Shown here: positions 18,553-28,093 of the stretch, one piece after another | Layout of the letters: every line of letters begins with the position of its first letter | How positions within the stretch are numbered: position 1 is the first letter of the stretch | NCBI RefSeq assembly: GCF_021474405.1 | Contig: NZ_JAKEIO010000006.1 | Coordinates: 41,496-105,495, forward strand | From: [Streptosporangium] indianense | Lineage (GTDB): Bacteria; Actinomycetota; Actinomycetes; Streptomycetales; Streptomycetaceae | Length of the DNA stretch: 64,000 nucleotides | Direction: 5' to 3' | The notes under the pieces: model-generated | What the model was told of the DNA's origin: nothing | The model's database searches: none | Seen by the model: only the letters and a program-made list of their open reading frames with translations | Made by a program: the position numbers and the translations under genes

Positions 18553-20946
18553 TCAGCCCTGCTGGCCCGACGTCTTCCCCCAGGTCGGATGCAGTGCCGC
18601 AGCGCGCTCCGGGACCCTCGCCCACCAGGCCGACAGCGCCCACACCACACGCGCGGTCGAGCGGGGAGCGAGGAGCGCGCGGAGCCTGGCCGGACGGCCG
18701 GCTGCCGCGCCGAGGCCCGCCGTGGCCCGACGGACGTCCTCCGTGAGGCCGGCCACCGGCCGGGGGTGCGGGGCGTACAGGACCTGCTCCACCGCGTTCG
18801 CCACCCGGTGCACCGAGGCCGTGGCCGTCGCGTCGAGATCGCCGAGGCGGACCATGCGGGCCGCCGCCTTGCGCGGTGTCTGCGAGTCGTCCGGCGCGAT
18901 GCCGAAGTCCCACGCGGTGTCGGTCAGCTCCTGCCAGACGGCCAAGGTGTGCGGCGCCGTGTCCGCCTCGCCCCGGCCGTGTGCCCCGAGCCGGGCCGCG
19001 CGGGTCCGCAGCCGCCACAGCATCGGGGCCAGCGGAAGCGCCAGGACGGCGAGGCCGGCCAGGGCCCACACCAGGTACGCGTACCACCGGGGCCCGTCGT
19101 CGTCCGTGGGCAGCGCCGCCTGCGGCGACTCACTCGCGCAGCCGCCGTCCAGCTTCTTCTGCTCCGGCGTGCAGGTCTCGCTCGCCGAGGGCGCCGCGGA
19201 CGGCGCGGTGGACGCCGACTGGGAGGGACGGGCGTCGTCCGGGAGCGAACTGCCCGGGTTGTCGGGGCGGGTGTACGCCGGTGTGGAGCCGCGGTTCGGA
19301 GTCGGCTCGAAGCGGGTCCACCCCACGCCCTCGAAGTACAGCTCGGGCCAGGCGTGCGCGTCCCGCAGTCCCACCGACACCGAGCCGTCCGCCTGCGGGG
19401 ATCCGGGGGCGAAGCCCACCGCCACCCGGGCCGGTATGCCCAGTGAGCGGGCCATCGCGGCCATCGTGAAGGAGAAGTGCACGCAGAAGCCCTGCTTGTC
19501 CTTCAGGAAGCGGGCGATCGCCTGCGAGCCGCTGCCCACCTGGACCTGCGTGTCGTACTGGAAGCCGCCGGACACGGCGAACCAGTCCTGGAGCCTGACC
19601 GCCTGGTCGTACGGGTTGGCCGCGCCCGCGGTGACCTTGCGGGCGGTGCGGGAGACCACCGACGGCAGCGAGTCGGGGAGCTTGGTGAACTCGCGCTCGA
19701 TGTCGGCCGGCGCCGGTGCAGCCGCGGCGAGCTGCTTCGCCGTCGGACGCACGTCCAGGCTCGTGACCTGGTACGTCAGGCCCCGCGTGTTCTGCCCGTG
19801 ATCGCCGACCAGCGTCATGCCCTGCGGCTCGTAGCGCCAGTTGCCGCTGATGCGCACACCGCTCGGCGGGTACGGCATGGGCAGCCAGTCCTGGGCGTAC
19901 CAGCCGGCCGCCGTGATCGCGGTGTCGAATTCCGTGCGCTTGACGTCCGGGCTGAGGCCGACCGGGTCCGGGAAGGTGCTGTCGGGGACGGCGGTGATGG
20001 ACCGCCGGGACGGCTTCCACGTGGTGCCGTCGAAGTCGTCCAGGGACACGATCCGCAGATACAGGTCCGAGACGTCCGGCGCCTTGGTCCGCACGGACAG
20101 CACCTGCTGGTCCTCGTCCGCGTTGAGGCTGTCCCGCAGGGAGACCAGCGGGTTCACCGCGGAGATCGTGCCCCCGCCGCCGGATCCGCCGCCCGCGCCC
20201 GCCCCCACCGAGTCCAGCAGGCCGCCGTTCATCGTGGGCAGGGCGAGCGGCACCACCAGGGCGATGCCCAGCGCCACCACGCCGATGCGCCGGCCGGTGC
20301 GGACCGGGGCGACCACGCCGCTCGACTCCCCGCCCGCCGTGCGCTGGGCGCCGCTGAAGACCCGCCCCCACTGCGAGAGCCGGTCCCGCCCCTCGGCCAG
20401 CAGCAGCATCAGATAACCGGCCGCCGCCACCAGGAACCACAGCCAGTCCGAGCCCCCGTCCGACAGCCCCGCCGCCACCGAGTACAGGGCGAGCAGGGGC
20501 AGTCCGGCCGGAGCGGCGCTGCGGAAGGTCACCGCGAGGGTGTCCACCAGCAGCCCGATGACCAGGACCCCGGCCAGCAGCATCAGCCGGATGCCGTCGG
20601 ACTCCAGGGGGGCCGGGATGGCGTACCGGGCGATGTCGTCGCCGCCCTGCCGGAGCAGCAGCGCGAACCGGTCGAAGGCCTGCGGCCCGGGAATCACCCC
20701 GGCCAGGGCCTGCTCACGGGCGAACACGAAGGTCAGCAGGGCCACGGTCACCACGGCCTGTGCCGCCACCGTCAGCGGCCGGGCCAGCGGCACCCGGCGG
20801 GCGGCGGCTCCCACGCCCGACTGCAGCGCCAGCAGGAAAGCCGCCTGCACGATCCAGGTGGCCGGTCTGACCAGGGGCAGCAGGGCGCACGCGGCCATCA
20901 GCGTGGCCGCCCAGGCGCCCAGGGTCAGTCGTCCCCGCCCGCTCAT
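18553..20946 (-). CDS. TgpA-type membrane transglutaminase-like protein
   Basis: This 797-residue protein has about six N-terminal transmembrane helices, a large external region with the transglutaminase-like fold, another helix (LVWALAGLAVLALPLAPML) and a cytoplasmic C-terminal domain. The catalytic Cys488 is in KQGFCVHFSFTMAAMARSLG and the catalytic His in LRDAHAWPELYF, both normal for active transglutaminase or protease folds. It starts at an ATG overlapping the DUF58 stop by one base (TGATG) and is the last gene of the MoxR-DUF58-transglutaminase module. The family may process cell-envelope proteins; the target is unknown. Confidence 0.92.
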   Translation of the reverse strand: MSGRGRLTLGAWAATLMAACALLPLVRPATWIVQAAFLLALQSGVGAAARRVPLARPLTVAAQAVVTVALLTFVFAREQALAGVIPGPQAFDRFALLLRQGGDDIARYAIPAPLESDGIRLMLLAGVLVIGLLVDTLAVTFRSAAPAGLPLLALYSVAAGLSDGGSDWLWFLVAAAGYLMLLLAEGRDRLSQWGRVFSGAQRTAGGESSGVVAPVRTGRRIGVVALGIALVVPLALPTMNGGLLDSVGAGAGGGSGGGGTISAVNPLVSLRDSLNADEDQQVLSVRTKAPDVSDLYLRIVSLDDFDGTTWKPSRRSITAVPDSTFPDPVGLSPDVKRTEFDTAITAAGWYAQDWLPMPYPPSGVRISGNWRYEPQGMTLVGDHGQNTRGLTYQVTSLDVRPTAKQLAAAAPAPADIEREFTKLPDSLPSVVSRTARKVTAGAANPYDQAVRLQDWFAVSGGFQYDTQVQVGSGSQAIARFLKDKQGFCVHFSFTMAAMARSLGIPARVAVGFAPGSPQADGSVSVGLRDAHAWPELYFEGVGWTRFEPTPNRGSTPAYTRPDNPGSSLPDDARPSQSASTAPSAAPSASETCTPEQKKLDGGCASESPQAALPTDDDGPRWYAYLVWALAGLAVLALPLAPMLWRLRTRAARLGAHGRGEADTAPHTLAVWQELTDTAWDFGIAPDDSQTPRKAAARMVRLGDLDATATASVHRVANAVEQVLYAPHPRPVAGLTEDVRRATAGLGAAAGRPARLRALLAPRSTARVVWALSAWWARVPERAAALHPTWGKTSGQQG

Positions 20947-22310
20947 CACGGTCCCTCCCCGCCGCTCGCGGCGGCCACACCCCTGCGCTCCTTGTCGGCC
21001 AGCCGCCACAGCTCGTCCATGGCGGCCCCCCGCGGCACGCGCAGGGCCGTCCAGCCCGCCTCGCGCAGCATCCGCAGCCGCTCTCCGCTCCTGTCCGACG
21101 GGCCGGCCACACCGCTCGGTTCCCGCATCCAGGTGTCGCTGTCCAGCACGAAGGCGACCGCCCCCGGGCTGCGCTGCCGCATCCGGCCCAGCACGGCGGC
21201 CTGGTCCTCGTCCAGGTCGCCGAGGAAGGCCACCAGCAGCCCCTCGTTCCCACCGCGCAGCACGTCGTAGGCGCGGGACAGGCCCGCGCCGTCGGAGTGG
21301 TCGATCACCGCGAGGGTGTCCATCATCAGCCCGGCCGCGTCCGCCGACTCCTGGCTCGCGCCCGCGAAGCCGTCGGCGCCCTCGCCGGGCACCACGTCGC
21401 CGGTGTCGGTCAGCAGCCGCACCGAGTAGCCCCGTTCGATCATGTGCACCAGCACCGAGGCGGCGCCCGACACGGCCCACTCGAAGGGCGAGTCGGGCCC
21501 CGCGCCCTGGTAGGCGATGCCGCGGGTGTCCAGCAGCACCGTGCACCGGGCGCGCTGCGGCTGCTCCTCGCGGCGCACCATCAGCTCGCCGTAGCGGGCG
21601 GTGGAGCGCCAGTGCACCCGCCGCAGGTCGTCGCCGTGGCGGTAGCCGCGCGGGATGACGTCGTCGTCGCCGGCCAGCGCGAGCGATCGCTGCCGCCCGT
21701 CGCCGTATCCCTTCGCCTCGCCGCTGAGCCGCACCGGCGCCAGCGACTCCACGCGTGGGATGACCGTGAGGGTGTCGTACGTCGAGAAGGCCCGGGTCAG
21801 CTCGCACATGCCGAACGGGTCGGTCAGGCGCAGCTGCAGCGGGCCAAGCGGGTAGCGTCCGCGCAGGTCGGAGCGCACCCGGTAGGACACCTCGCGCCGT
21901 CCGCCCGCCTCCACCCGGTCGAGCACGAAGCGGGGCCGGGGACCGAGCACGTAGGGCACCCGGTCCTGGAGCATCAGCAGGCCCGTGGGCAGCCGCGAGA
22001 CGTTGTCCATGCGCAGATGGACCCGGGCCTCGCTGCCGGCGGGCACGCGCGCGGGGGAGAGCCGGCGGCTGCCCGCGACCCGGTAGCGCGTGCGGTACAG
22101 CACGGCGGCGCACACCAGCGGCAGCACCGCAAGCAGCAGACCCACGCGCAGCAGGTCGCTCTGGCCGAGCACGTAGGAGCAGATCGCGGCCGCGACGCCG
22201 GCGGCCAGGAAGGAGCGTCCGCGGGTGGTCAGACCGGCCAGGGCGGTGCGGATGCCGCCCTTGTCACCCCGGTCGGCCTCCGCCTGCCCCGCCCCCGCGG
22301 TGGTCATCAC
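20946..22310 (-). CDS. DUF58 domain-containing membrane protein
   Basis: This 454-residue protein has two N-terminal transmembrane helices (about 34-70), an immunoglobulin-like region (ARVPAGSEARVHLRMDNVSR) and a DUF58/von Willebrand A-like domain with IPRGYRHGDDLRRVHWRSTARYGE split across strands and the metal-site-like LLDTRG. DUF58 proteins pair with MoxR ATPases. The start ATGATG overlaps the MoxR stop codon, and GGAGG precedes it. Confidence 0.92.
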   Translation of the reverse strand: MMTTAGAGQAEADRGDKGGIRTALAGLTTRGRSFLAAGVAAAICSYVLGQSDLLRVGLLLAVLPLVCAAVLYRTRYRVAGSRRLSPARVPAGSEARVHLRMDNVSRLPTGLLMLQDRVPYVLGPRPRFVLDRVEAGGRREVSYRVRSDLRGRYPLGPLQLRLTDPFGMCELTRAFSTYDTLTVIPRVESLAPVRLSGEAKGYGDGRQRSLALAGDDDVIPRGYRHGDDLRRVHWRSTARYGELMVRREEQPQRARCTVLLDTRGIAYQGAGPDSPFEWAVSGAASVLVHMIERGYSVRLLTDTGDVVPGEGADGFAGASQESADAAGLMMDTLAVIDHSDGAGLSRAYDVLRGGNEGLLVAFLGDLDEDQAAVLGRMRQRSPGAVAFVLDSDTWMREPSGVAGPSDRSGERLRMLREAGWTALRVPRGAAMDELWRLADKERRGVAAASGGEGP

Positions 22311-23383
22311 AGCCTCCGCGGCGGCTGCTGGGGATACGCCGGCGCCGTGCGGCCCAGGCCGCCGAAGCCGCTCTGCTGCTGCGGGCCGGACGGCACCGGG
22401 GTGCGCTGCAGGATCTCCTCGACGACCTGCTCGGCGGTGCGCCGGTTGAGCTGGGCCTGGGCGGTGGGCAGCAGACGGTGGGCCAGGACGGCGACGGCGA
22501 GGGCCTGCACGTCGTCGGGCAGCGCGTACTCCCGGCCGCTCAAGGCCGCGGACGCCTTCGCCGCGCGCAGCAGGTGCAGCGTCGCGCGCGGCGAGGCGCC
22601 GAGTCTGAGGTCGGGGTGGGTGCGCGTGGCGCCGACCAGGTCGACGGCGTAGCGCCGGACCGGCTCGGCGACGTGCACCGCGCGCACCGCCTCGATGAGC
22701 TTGAGGATCTCGTGCGCGTGGGCCACGGGCTGGAGGTCCTCCAGCGGCGAGACGCCGCCGTGCACGTCCAGCATCTTCAGCTCGGCCTCCGCGCTCGGAT
22801 AGCCGACCGAGACCCGGGCCATGAAGCGGTCGCGCTGGGCCTCCGGGAGCGGGTAGGTGCCCTCCATCTCGACCGGGTTCTGCGTCGCCACCACCATGAA
22901 GGGGCTGGGCAGCTCGTAGGTGTTGCCGTCACTGGTGACCTGGCGCTCCTCCATCGACTCCAGGAGCGCGGACTGCGTCTTGGGCGAGGCGCGGTTGATC
23001 TCGTCGCCGATCACCACCTGCGCGAAGATCGCGCCCGGCTTGAACTCGAAGTCACGGCGCTGCTGGTCCCAGATGGACACACCGGTGATGTCCGACGGCA
23101 GCAGGTCGGGCGTGAACTGGATGCGCCGCACCGAGCAGTCGATGGACCGCGCCAGCGCCTTGGCCAGCATCGTCTTGCCGACACCCGGAACGTCCTCGAT
23201 CAGCAGATGTCCCTCGGCGAGCAGGACGGTCAGCGAGAGCCGTACGACCTCGGGCTTGCCCTCGATCACGCCTTCCACCGACTCCCGCACGCGCTCCACG
23301 ACGGCGGTCAGGTCATCTCCCACCCGCGAGAAATCTCGGGCGGGGGGACCCCCATGGCTCGCTCGATCGTCATAGGTCGTCAC
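22307..23383 (-). CDS. MoxR-type AAA+ ATPase
   Basis: MoxR ATPases are chaperone-like AAA+ proteins that mature protein complexes, usually together with DUF58/VWA partners. The 358-residue protein has Walker A EDVPGVGKTMLAKALA, Walker B VVIGDEINRASPKTQSALLE, sensor 1 VVATQNPVEMEGTYPLPEAQ and an arginine finger region EAQRDRFMARV. The GTG at 23383 follows CCGAGGAGC. It is the first gene of the module, with a 286-base upstream region that includes a DnaA-box match. The C-terminus is Pro/Gln-rich. Confidence 0.94.
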   Translation of the reverse strand: MTTYDDRASHGGPPARDFSRVGDDLTAVVERVRESVEGVIEGKPEVVRLSLTVLLAEGHLLIEDVPGVGKTMLAKALARSIDCSVRRIQFTPDLLPSDITGVSIWDQQRRDFEFKPGAIFAQVVIGDEINRASPKTQSALLESMEERQVTSDGNTYELPSPFMVVATQNPVEMEGTYPLPEAQRDRFMARVSVGYPSAEAELKMLDVHGGVSPLEDLQPVAHAHEILKLIEAVRAVHVAEPVRRYAVDLVGATRTHPDLRLGASPRATLHLLRAAKASAALSGREYALPDDVQALAVAVLAHRLLPTAQAQLNRRTAEQVVEEILQRTPVPSGPQQQSGFGGLGRTAPAYPQQPPRRL

Positions 23384-23555
23384 CCGGCGCTCCTCGGCCT
23401 TTCCCGTGCTGGGAAGCACGGAATACCCCATTTTCCCGGGCCGACGCCGCATGACGCGGGCCGGCCCACCCCGAACCACGGACACCACGCGTGAAAAGTT
23501 CCGCGTGACGCCACTCCCGCATTCTTGCTGCCGTTACCGATTCGTGTCACTCGAC

Positions 23556-23564
23556 TGTGGACAA
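23556..23564 (-). promoter_or_regulatory. Perfect DnaA-box match upstream of moxR-type gene
   Basis: Read leftward the sequence is TTGTCCACA, the preferred streptomycete DnaA box. It lies about 170 bases upstream of the MoxR start, in the spacer after the carbonic anhydrase gene. A single 9-mer can occur by chance; only its promoter location makes it notable. Confidence 0.4.
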
Positions 23565-23669
23565 CTGGCCGCGATATGTCGGTGTTACGGCCATTCGAAC
23601 GTGTGACTGACAGGATTCAGACAGCCGCGGCGGGTGGCGGGCCGGGGTGGGCGCATCCCGCCGCGCAGG

Positions 23670-24221
23670 TCAGGAGGCCGGGTCGACCTCGCGCAGCAGG
23701 CCGGTCTTCACGTCGAACACGAATCCGCGCACGTCGTCGGTGTGCGGCACGAACGGCGAGGTGCGCACGCGCTGCATCGACTGCCGCACGTCCTGGTCCA
23801 CGTCACGGAAGGACTCCACGGCCCAAGCCGGGCGCTGGCCGACCTCGGCCTCCAGTTCGTTGCGGAAGTCCTCGGTGAGGCTCTCCAGGCCGCAGCCGGT
23901 GTGGTGGATGAGCACCACGCTGCGGGTGCCCAGCTTGCGCTGGCTGATGGTGAGGGAGCGGATCACGTCGTCGGTGACCACGCCGCCGGCGTTGCGGATG
24001 GTGTGGCAGTCGCCCAGTTCGAGGCCGAGCGCCGCGTGCAGGTCGAGACGGGCGTCCATGCAGGCCACGACCGCGACGTGCAGCACCGGCCGGGCGTCCA
24101 TGCCCGGGTCGGTGAAGGCTTCGGCGTACCGGGCGTTGGCCTCGACGAGGCGGTCGGTGACCGTGCCGTCGCCCATTATGGCGCTCTCCGAACCTGTGGG
24201 AACCGATGCAGAAGTCGTCAT
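23670..24221 (-). CDS. Beta-class carbonic anhydrase
   Basis: This enzyme interconverts CO2 and bicarbonate. The 183-residue protein has the beta-class zinc motif ACMDARLD (Cys54, with Asp56 and Arg58 as the dyad) and HHTGC (His107, Cys110), plus HTIRNAGGVVTDD. It starts at the ATG at 24221 (MTTSASVP). It ends 286 bases upstream of the MoxR gene on the same strand and is divergent from rsmH. Confidence 0.94.
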   Translation of the reverse strand: MTTSASVPTGSESAIMGDGTVTDRLVEANARYAEAFTDPGMDARPVLHVAVVACMDARLDLHAALGLELGDCHTIRNAGGVVTDDVIRSLTISQRKLGTRSVVLIHHTGCGLESLTEDFRNELEAEVGQRPAWAVESFRDVDQDVRQSMQRVRTSPFVPHTDDVRGFVFDVKTGLLREVDPAS

Positions 24222-24607
24222 AGCTATGACGTTACTGGTCACACCCCGTCGCGGCCTCCTGTGGAAGTGAACAAAGAATGCCGTCGAGCGCGGTCTGTGA
24301 GGTACCCCACACCGGGCGTGTCCGGGGCTCCGCGCGAACGGCGGCGACGCGCAGGCCGGTTGATTGACCGGGCGACACGGTGGACTAAAGTGACGCGAAG
24401 CGGGAGGCGAGACTCTCCCCGCTGGACTGAATTTCTTCGGAGACCCCGGCCACGACCGGAGATCTCCCCGCGTGCGCGGCGCGTACGTACGGCTCGGCCT
24501 CCTCCCGCTCCCGGTCGGCTGACGCTTCCGGCGCCGGCAGGCCTCCCCTTCACGAGCGGGCGGGGACCCGGCGGTGCGGACGGCCACGCCGGATCTGAGA
24601 GGGCCCC
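24222..24607 (+). other. Divergent promoter region and long rsmH leader
   Basis: This 386-base region separates carbonic anhydrase from rsmH. No mraZ gene is present, although many bacteria start the dcw cluster with it. The right part is the rsmH leader of about 210 bases downstream of the promoter given separately. I see no riboswitch motif; GGAGACCCC...GGAGATCTCC repeats near 24439-24470 may fold. Confidence 0.6.
24364..24391 (+). promoter_or_regulatory. Probable HrdB-type promoter of the dcw cluster
   Basis: TTGACC (24364-24369) and TAAAGT (24386-24391) are spaced by 16 bases, a good match to the main vegetative sigma consensus and one of the best in the window. Transcription would start near 24398 and read into rsmH and the cell wall genes. 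Confidence 0.65.
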
Positions 24608-25564
24608 TTGAGCGAGAGTCGACACGTCCCGGTGATGCTCCAGCGGTGCCTGGACCTGCTGGCACCCGCGCTCGAGGGCCCGGACGCCGTAGTCGTCGAC
24701 TGCACCCTCGGCCTCGGCGGTCACAGCGAGGCGCTCCTGGCGAGGTTCCCCGGCACCCGGCTCGTCGCCCTCGACCGCGACAAGGAGGCCCTGCGCCTGT
24801 CCGGCGAGCGCCTCGCGCCCTACGGCGAGCGCGCCACCCTCGTCCACGCCGTCTACGACGAACTCCCCGAGGTGCTGCACCGGCTCGGCATCGCGCGCGT
24901 GCAGGGCATCCTGTTCGACCTGGGCGTCTCCTCCATGCAACTCGACGAGGCCGACCGGGGTTTCGCCTACGCCCAGGACGCCCCTCTCGACATGCGGATG
25001 GACCAGACGACCGGCGTCAGCGCCGCCGAGGTCCTCAACACCTACCCGCCGGGCGAACTCGTGCGCATCCTGCGGGCCTACGGCGAGGAGAAGCAGGCCA
25101 AGCGGATCGTCGGCGCGATCGTGCGCGAGCGGGAGAAGGAGCCGTTCAGCAACAGCGCACGGCTCGTCGAACTGATCCGGGACGCGCTTCCGCAGGCCGC
25201 CAAGCGCACCGGCGGCAACCCGGCCAAGCGCACCTTCCAGGCCCTGCGCATCGAGGTCAACGGCGAACTCTCCGTCCTGGAGCGGGCGATCCCCGCCGCT
25301 GTGAAGGCGCTCGACGTGGGCGGGCGGATCGCCGTGCTGTCGTACCAATCGCTGGAGGACCGGCTGGTCAAGCAGGTCTTCGCGGCGGGCGCCGCCACCA
25401 CGGCGCCGCCCGGGCTGCCCGTCGTCCCCGAGCGCTACCAGCCGCGGCTCAAGCTGCTGACCCGTGGTGCCGAACTCCCCACCGAAGAGGAGATCGCCGA
25501 GAACCGGCGAGCGGCACCGGCCCGGCTGCGTGGGGCCGAGCGCATCAGGGAGGACGTCGAGTGA
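24608..25564 (+). CDS. rsmH: 16S rRNA (cytosine1402-N4)-methyltransferase
   Basis: RsmH (MraW) methylates N4 of C1402 in the ribosomal P site. The 318-residue protein begins [10 protein letters not shown] and shows the SAM motif [26 protein letters not shown], the family segments [19 protein letters not shown] and [18 protein letters not shown] [14 protein letters not shown], and [11 protein letters not shown]. The start is a TTG at 24608, with GAGAGGG upstream. It opens the dcw cluster; the next gene starts 32 bases on. Confidence 0.95.
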   Translation: MSESRHVPVMLQRCLDLLAPALEGPDAVVVDCTLGLGGHSEALLARFPGTRLVALDRDKEALRLSGERLAPYGERATLVHAVYDELPEVLHRLGIARVQGILFDLGVSSMQLDEADRGFAYAQDAPLDMRMDQTTGVSAAEVLNTYPPGELVRILRAYGEEKQAKRIVGAIVREREKEPFSNSARLVELIRDALPQAAKRTGGNPAKRTFQALRIEVNGELSVLERAIPAAVKALDVGGRIAVLSYQSLEDRLVKQVFAAGAATTAPPGLPVVPERYQPRLKLLTRGAELPTEEEIAENRRAAPARLRGAERIREDVE

Positions 25565-25595
25565 GGCGTGTGCAGGCCGGACCGAGGGAGCGTGC

Positions 25596-26072
25596 GTGAG
25601 CGGCAAACCCGAACTGAAGGGGAGGGCGGCCCGACTCGCGCGGCTCCTCCCGACCGGCCCCGGGCAGGCGGCCCGCACGCCCTTCGTCCTCCTGGTCGTC
25701 CTCCTCCTCGGCGGCGGCCTCCTCGCGCTCCTGGTGCTGAACTCGGCGCTCAGCGAGGGCGCGTTCAAACTCGACGACCTCCAGCGCGGGACCAAGAACC
25801 TCACCGACGAGGAGCAGGCCCTCCAGCGGGACATCGACGCCTACTCCGCCCCCGACGCCCTGCAGCGCCGCGCCCGCGAGCTCGGCATGGTGCCCGGCGG
25901 CGACCCCGCCTTCCTCGACCCCGACGGCACCGTCAAGGGCGTCCCCAGTGCCGCTCCCGGTGTCCGGCGGCCCGCAGCGCACACCCCTCTGGTCCTCGCC
26001 CCCGAGGCCTTGACCGACGGCCTCGCCCCCGAGGCCCTGACCGACGGCCTCGCCCCGACCCCCGGCAGGTGA
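25596..26072 (+). CDS. ftsL: FtsL-like septum formation protein
   Basis: FtsL is a small bitopic protein that joins the divisome with FtsQ and DivIC. The 158-residue product has a basic cytoplasmic N-terminus, one transmembrane helix (about 28-50, PFVLLVVLLLGGGLLALLVL) and a short coiled-coil-like segment (LDDLQRGTKNLTDEEQALQR), then LGMVPGGDPAF. The C-terminal tail is Pro/Ala-rich and ends in a 9-residue duplication APEALTDGL. The call rests mainly on topology and on position between rsmH and ftsI. The GTG start follows GAGGGAG; the stop overlaps the ftsI start region. Confidence 0.85.
   Translation: MSGKPELKGRAARLARLLPTGPGQAARTPFVLLVVLLLGGGLLALLVLNSALSEGAFKLDDLQRGTKNLTDEEQALQRDIDAYSAPDALQRRARELGMVPGGDPAFLDPDGTVKGVPSAAPGVRRPAAHTPLVLAPEALTDGLAPEALTDGLAPTPGR
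25998..26051 (+). repeat. ftsL: 27-bp in-frame tandem duplication at the ftsL 3' end
   Basis: Two 27-base units (25998-26024 and 26025-26051), differing at one base, each begin GCCCCCGAGGCC and encode APEALTDGL. The unit is a multiple of three, so the frame is kept. It looks like a recent duplication in a disordered tail. Confidence 0.85.
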
Positions 26073-26077
26073 CGGAA

Positions 26078-28036
26078 GTGTCCGACAGGCAACCGCCGCG
26101 TCGCCGTGTGCCCGGCCCCGCCAGGCCCGCCCGGCCGGACGCCCGGCGCCGTCCCGCCCCCGGCGCCCGTCCGGCCCGGCGCCCGGGGCAGGCCCGCCCG
26201 GCGGCGCCCAAGCCGCTGCGGCTCGGCAGCCCCCGCCCCCGTCTGCGGCTGGTCGGACTCGCGCTGACCCTGGTGCTGACCGCCTTCGTCGTGCGGCTGT
26301 TCCAGGTGCAGGCCGTCGACGCGAGCACCTACGCCGCCAAGGCCGAGCAGAACCGGTACGTCGGGCAGGTGCTGGCCGCCGACCGGGGCGAGATCACCGA
26401 CCGCTCCGGGGTGGCCCTCGCGACCAGCGAGGACGCCTACGACATCACCGCCGACCCCACCATGTTCGCCCCGAAGATGCTGAAGATCGGGGACGGACCC
26501 GAGCAGGCAGCCGCGCTCCTCGCGCCGATCCTCGGCCAGGAGCAGGAGGACCTGGTCGAAAAGCTGCGGCCGAAGAACACGGCCCTGCGCTACGTCAAAC
26601 TGGCCTCCCGCCAGACCCCGCAGGTCTGGAAGCAGATCAAGGACCTCAAGTCGGCGCTCGCCAAGAAGGCGGAGACGGACAAGTCCACGCCCAACGTGCT
26701 CTCGGGCGTCTTCTCCGTGGCCACCAGCAAGCGCGTGTACCCGGCCGGCGACCTCGCCGCCGGGATACTGGGCTGGGTCAACGGCGAGGGCAAGCCCGGC
26801 GGCGGCATCGAGCTGCAGCTGGACAAGCAGCTCGCCGGCAAGGACGGCAAGATCCGTTACGCCCAGTCCGGCGGCCGTCTGGTGCCCACCGCGGGCTCCA
26901 CCGAGACACCCGCCGTCCCCGGCAGCGACGTCGAGCTCACCATCGACCGCGACATCCAGTGGGCCGCCCAGAACGCCATCAGCGAGCAGGTGAAGGAGTC
27001 GGCCGCCGACCGCGGCTACGTCATCGTCCAGGACACCCGCACCGGGCAGGTCCTGGCCATGGCGAACTCGCCCGGCTTCGACCCGAACGACCTGTCCGAC
27101 GCCGACCCGGCCGCCCTCGGCAACGCCGCCCTCCAGGACGCCTTCGAGCCGGGCTCCACCGCCAAGGTCATGTCGATGGCCGCCGTGCTCCAGCAGAACG
27201 TCGCCACCCCCGGCACCCACGTGGTCGTACCCAACCGGCTGCACCGCGGCGACCGGCTGTTCAAGGACGACATCGACCACCCGACCTGGTACCTCACGCT
27301 CAACGGCGTGCTCGCCAAGTCCAGCAACATCGGCACCATCCTCGCCACCGGACAGCTCGGCAAGACCCAGGCCCAGGCCAACAAGGTCCTCTACGACTAC
27401 CTGCGCAAGTTCGGCCTCGGCGGCTACACCGGGCTCGGCTTCCCCGGCGAGACCAAGGGCATCCTGGCCCCGCCCGACAAGTGGTCGACCTCGCAGCAGT
27501 ACACGATCCCTTTCGGCCAGGGCGTCTCCATCAACGCCATGCAGGCGGCCTCCGTGTACTCGACCATCGCCAACGGCGGCGTGCGGATCGAACCCACCCT
27601 CGTGCGCGGCACCAAGGGCCCCGACGGCCGGTTCACACCCGCCCCGAAGCCCGAGAAGACCCGGGTCGTCAGCGACCGGACGGCGAAGACCCTCGCCCGG
27701 ATGCTGGAGTCCGTCGTGGACGACGAGGAGGGCACCGGCACCAAGGCGCGCATCCCCGGCTACCGCGTCGCGGGCAAGACCGGTACCGCCAACCGCGTGG
27801 ATCCGGCCACCGGCAAGTACCACGGCTACACGTCGTCGTTCGCCGGATTCGCGCCCGCCGACAAGCCCCGCGTCACCGTCTACTGCGCCATCCAGAACGC
27901 CACCCGGGGCAGCTACTTCGGCGGGCAGATCTGCGGCCCCGTCTACAAGAAGGTCATGGAGTTCGCCCTGAAGTCCCTCCAGGTCCCCCCGACCGGCGCC
28001 AAGGCCGCGAAACTGCCCGTCTCCTTCCAGCAGTGA
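26078..28036 (+). CDS. ftsI: Septal penicillin-binding protein (FtsI/PBP3, class B)
   Basis: FtsI is the division-specific peptidoglycan transpeptidase. The 652-residue protein has a long Pro/Arg-rich cytoplasmic tail, one transmembrane helix (about residues 50-68), the PBP dimerisation domain with GEITDRSG, and the penicillin-binding domain. The active-site motifs are STAK (Ser360), SSN in LAKSSNIGTI, and KTGT in VAGKTGTANRV. I chose the GTG at 26078 because AGGTGA sits six bases upstream; the GTG at 26069, overlapping the ftsL stop, is the alternative. Confidence 0.95.
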   Translation: MSDRQPPRRRVPGPARPARPDARRRPAPGARPARRPGQARPAAPKPLRLGSPRPRLRLVGLALTLVLTAFVVRLFQVQAVDASTYAAKAEQNRYVGQVLAADRGEITDRSGVALATSEDAYDITADPTMFAPKMLKIGDGPEQAAALLAPILGQEQEDLVEKLRPKNTALRYVKLASRQTPQVWKQIKDLKSALAKKAETDKSTPNVLSGVFSVATSKRVYPAGDLAAGILGWVNGEGKPGGGIELQLDKQLAGKDGKIRYAQSGGRLVPTAGSTETPAVPGSDVELTIDRDIQWAAQNAISEQVKESAADRGYVIVQDTRTGQVLAMANSPGFDPNDLSDADPAALGNAALQDAFEPGSTAKVMSMAAVLQQNVATPGTHVVVPNRLHRGDRLFKDDIDHPTWYLTLNGVLAKSSNIGTILATGQLGKTQAQANKVLYDYLRKFGLGGYTGLGFPGETKGILAPPDKWSTSQQYTIPFGQGVSINAMQAASVYSTIANGGVRIEPTLVRGTKGPDGRFTPAPKPEKTRVVSDRTAKTLARMLESVVDDEEGTGTKARIPGYRVAGKTGTANRVDPATGKYHGYTSSFAGFAPADKPRVTVYCAIQNATRGSYFGGQICGPVYKKVMEFALKSLQVPPTGAKAAKLPVSFQQ

Positions 28037-28093
28037 CCAGGGCCGACCGCCCTGATCAGCACTCAGCCCCACCGACCCACCAGGACCGCCTCC

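Noticed and set aside
24222..24607. Possible mraZ gene at the head of the dcw cluster
   Set aside because: No frame in the gap encodes MraZ-like DNA-binding repeats; the stretch reads as promoter and leader.
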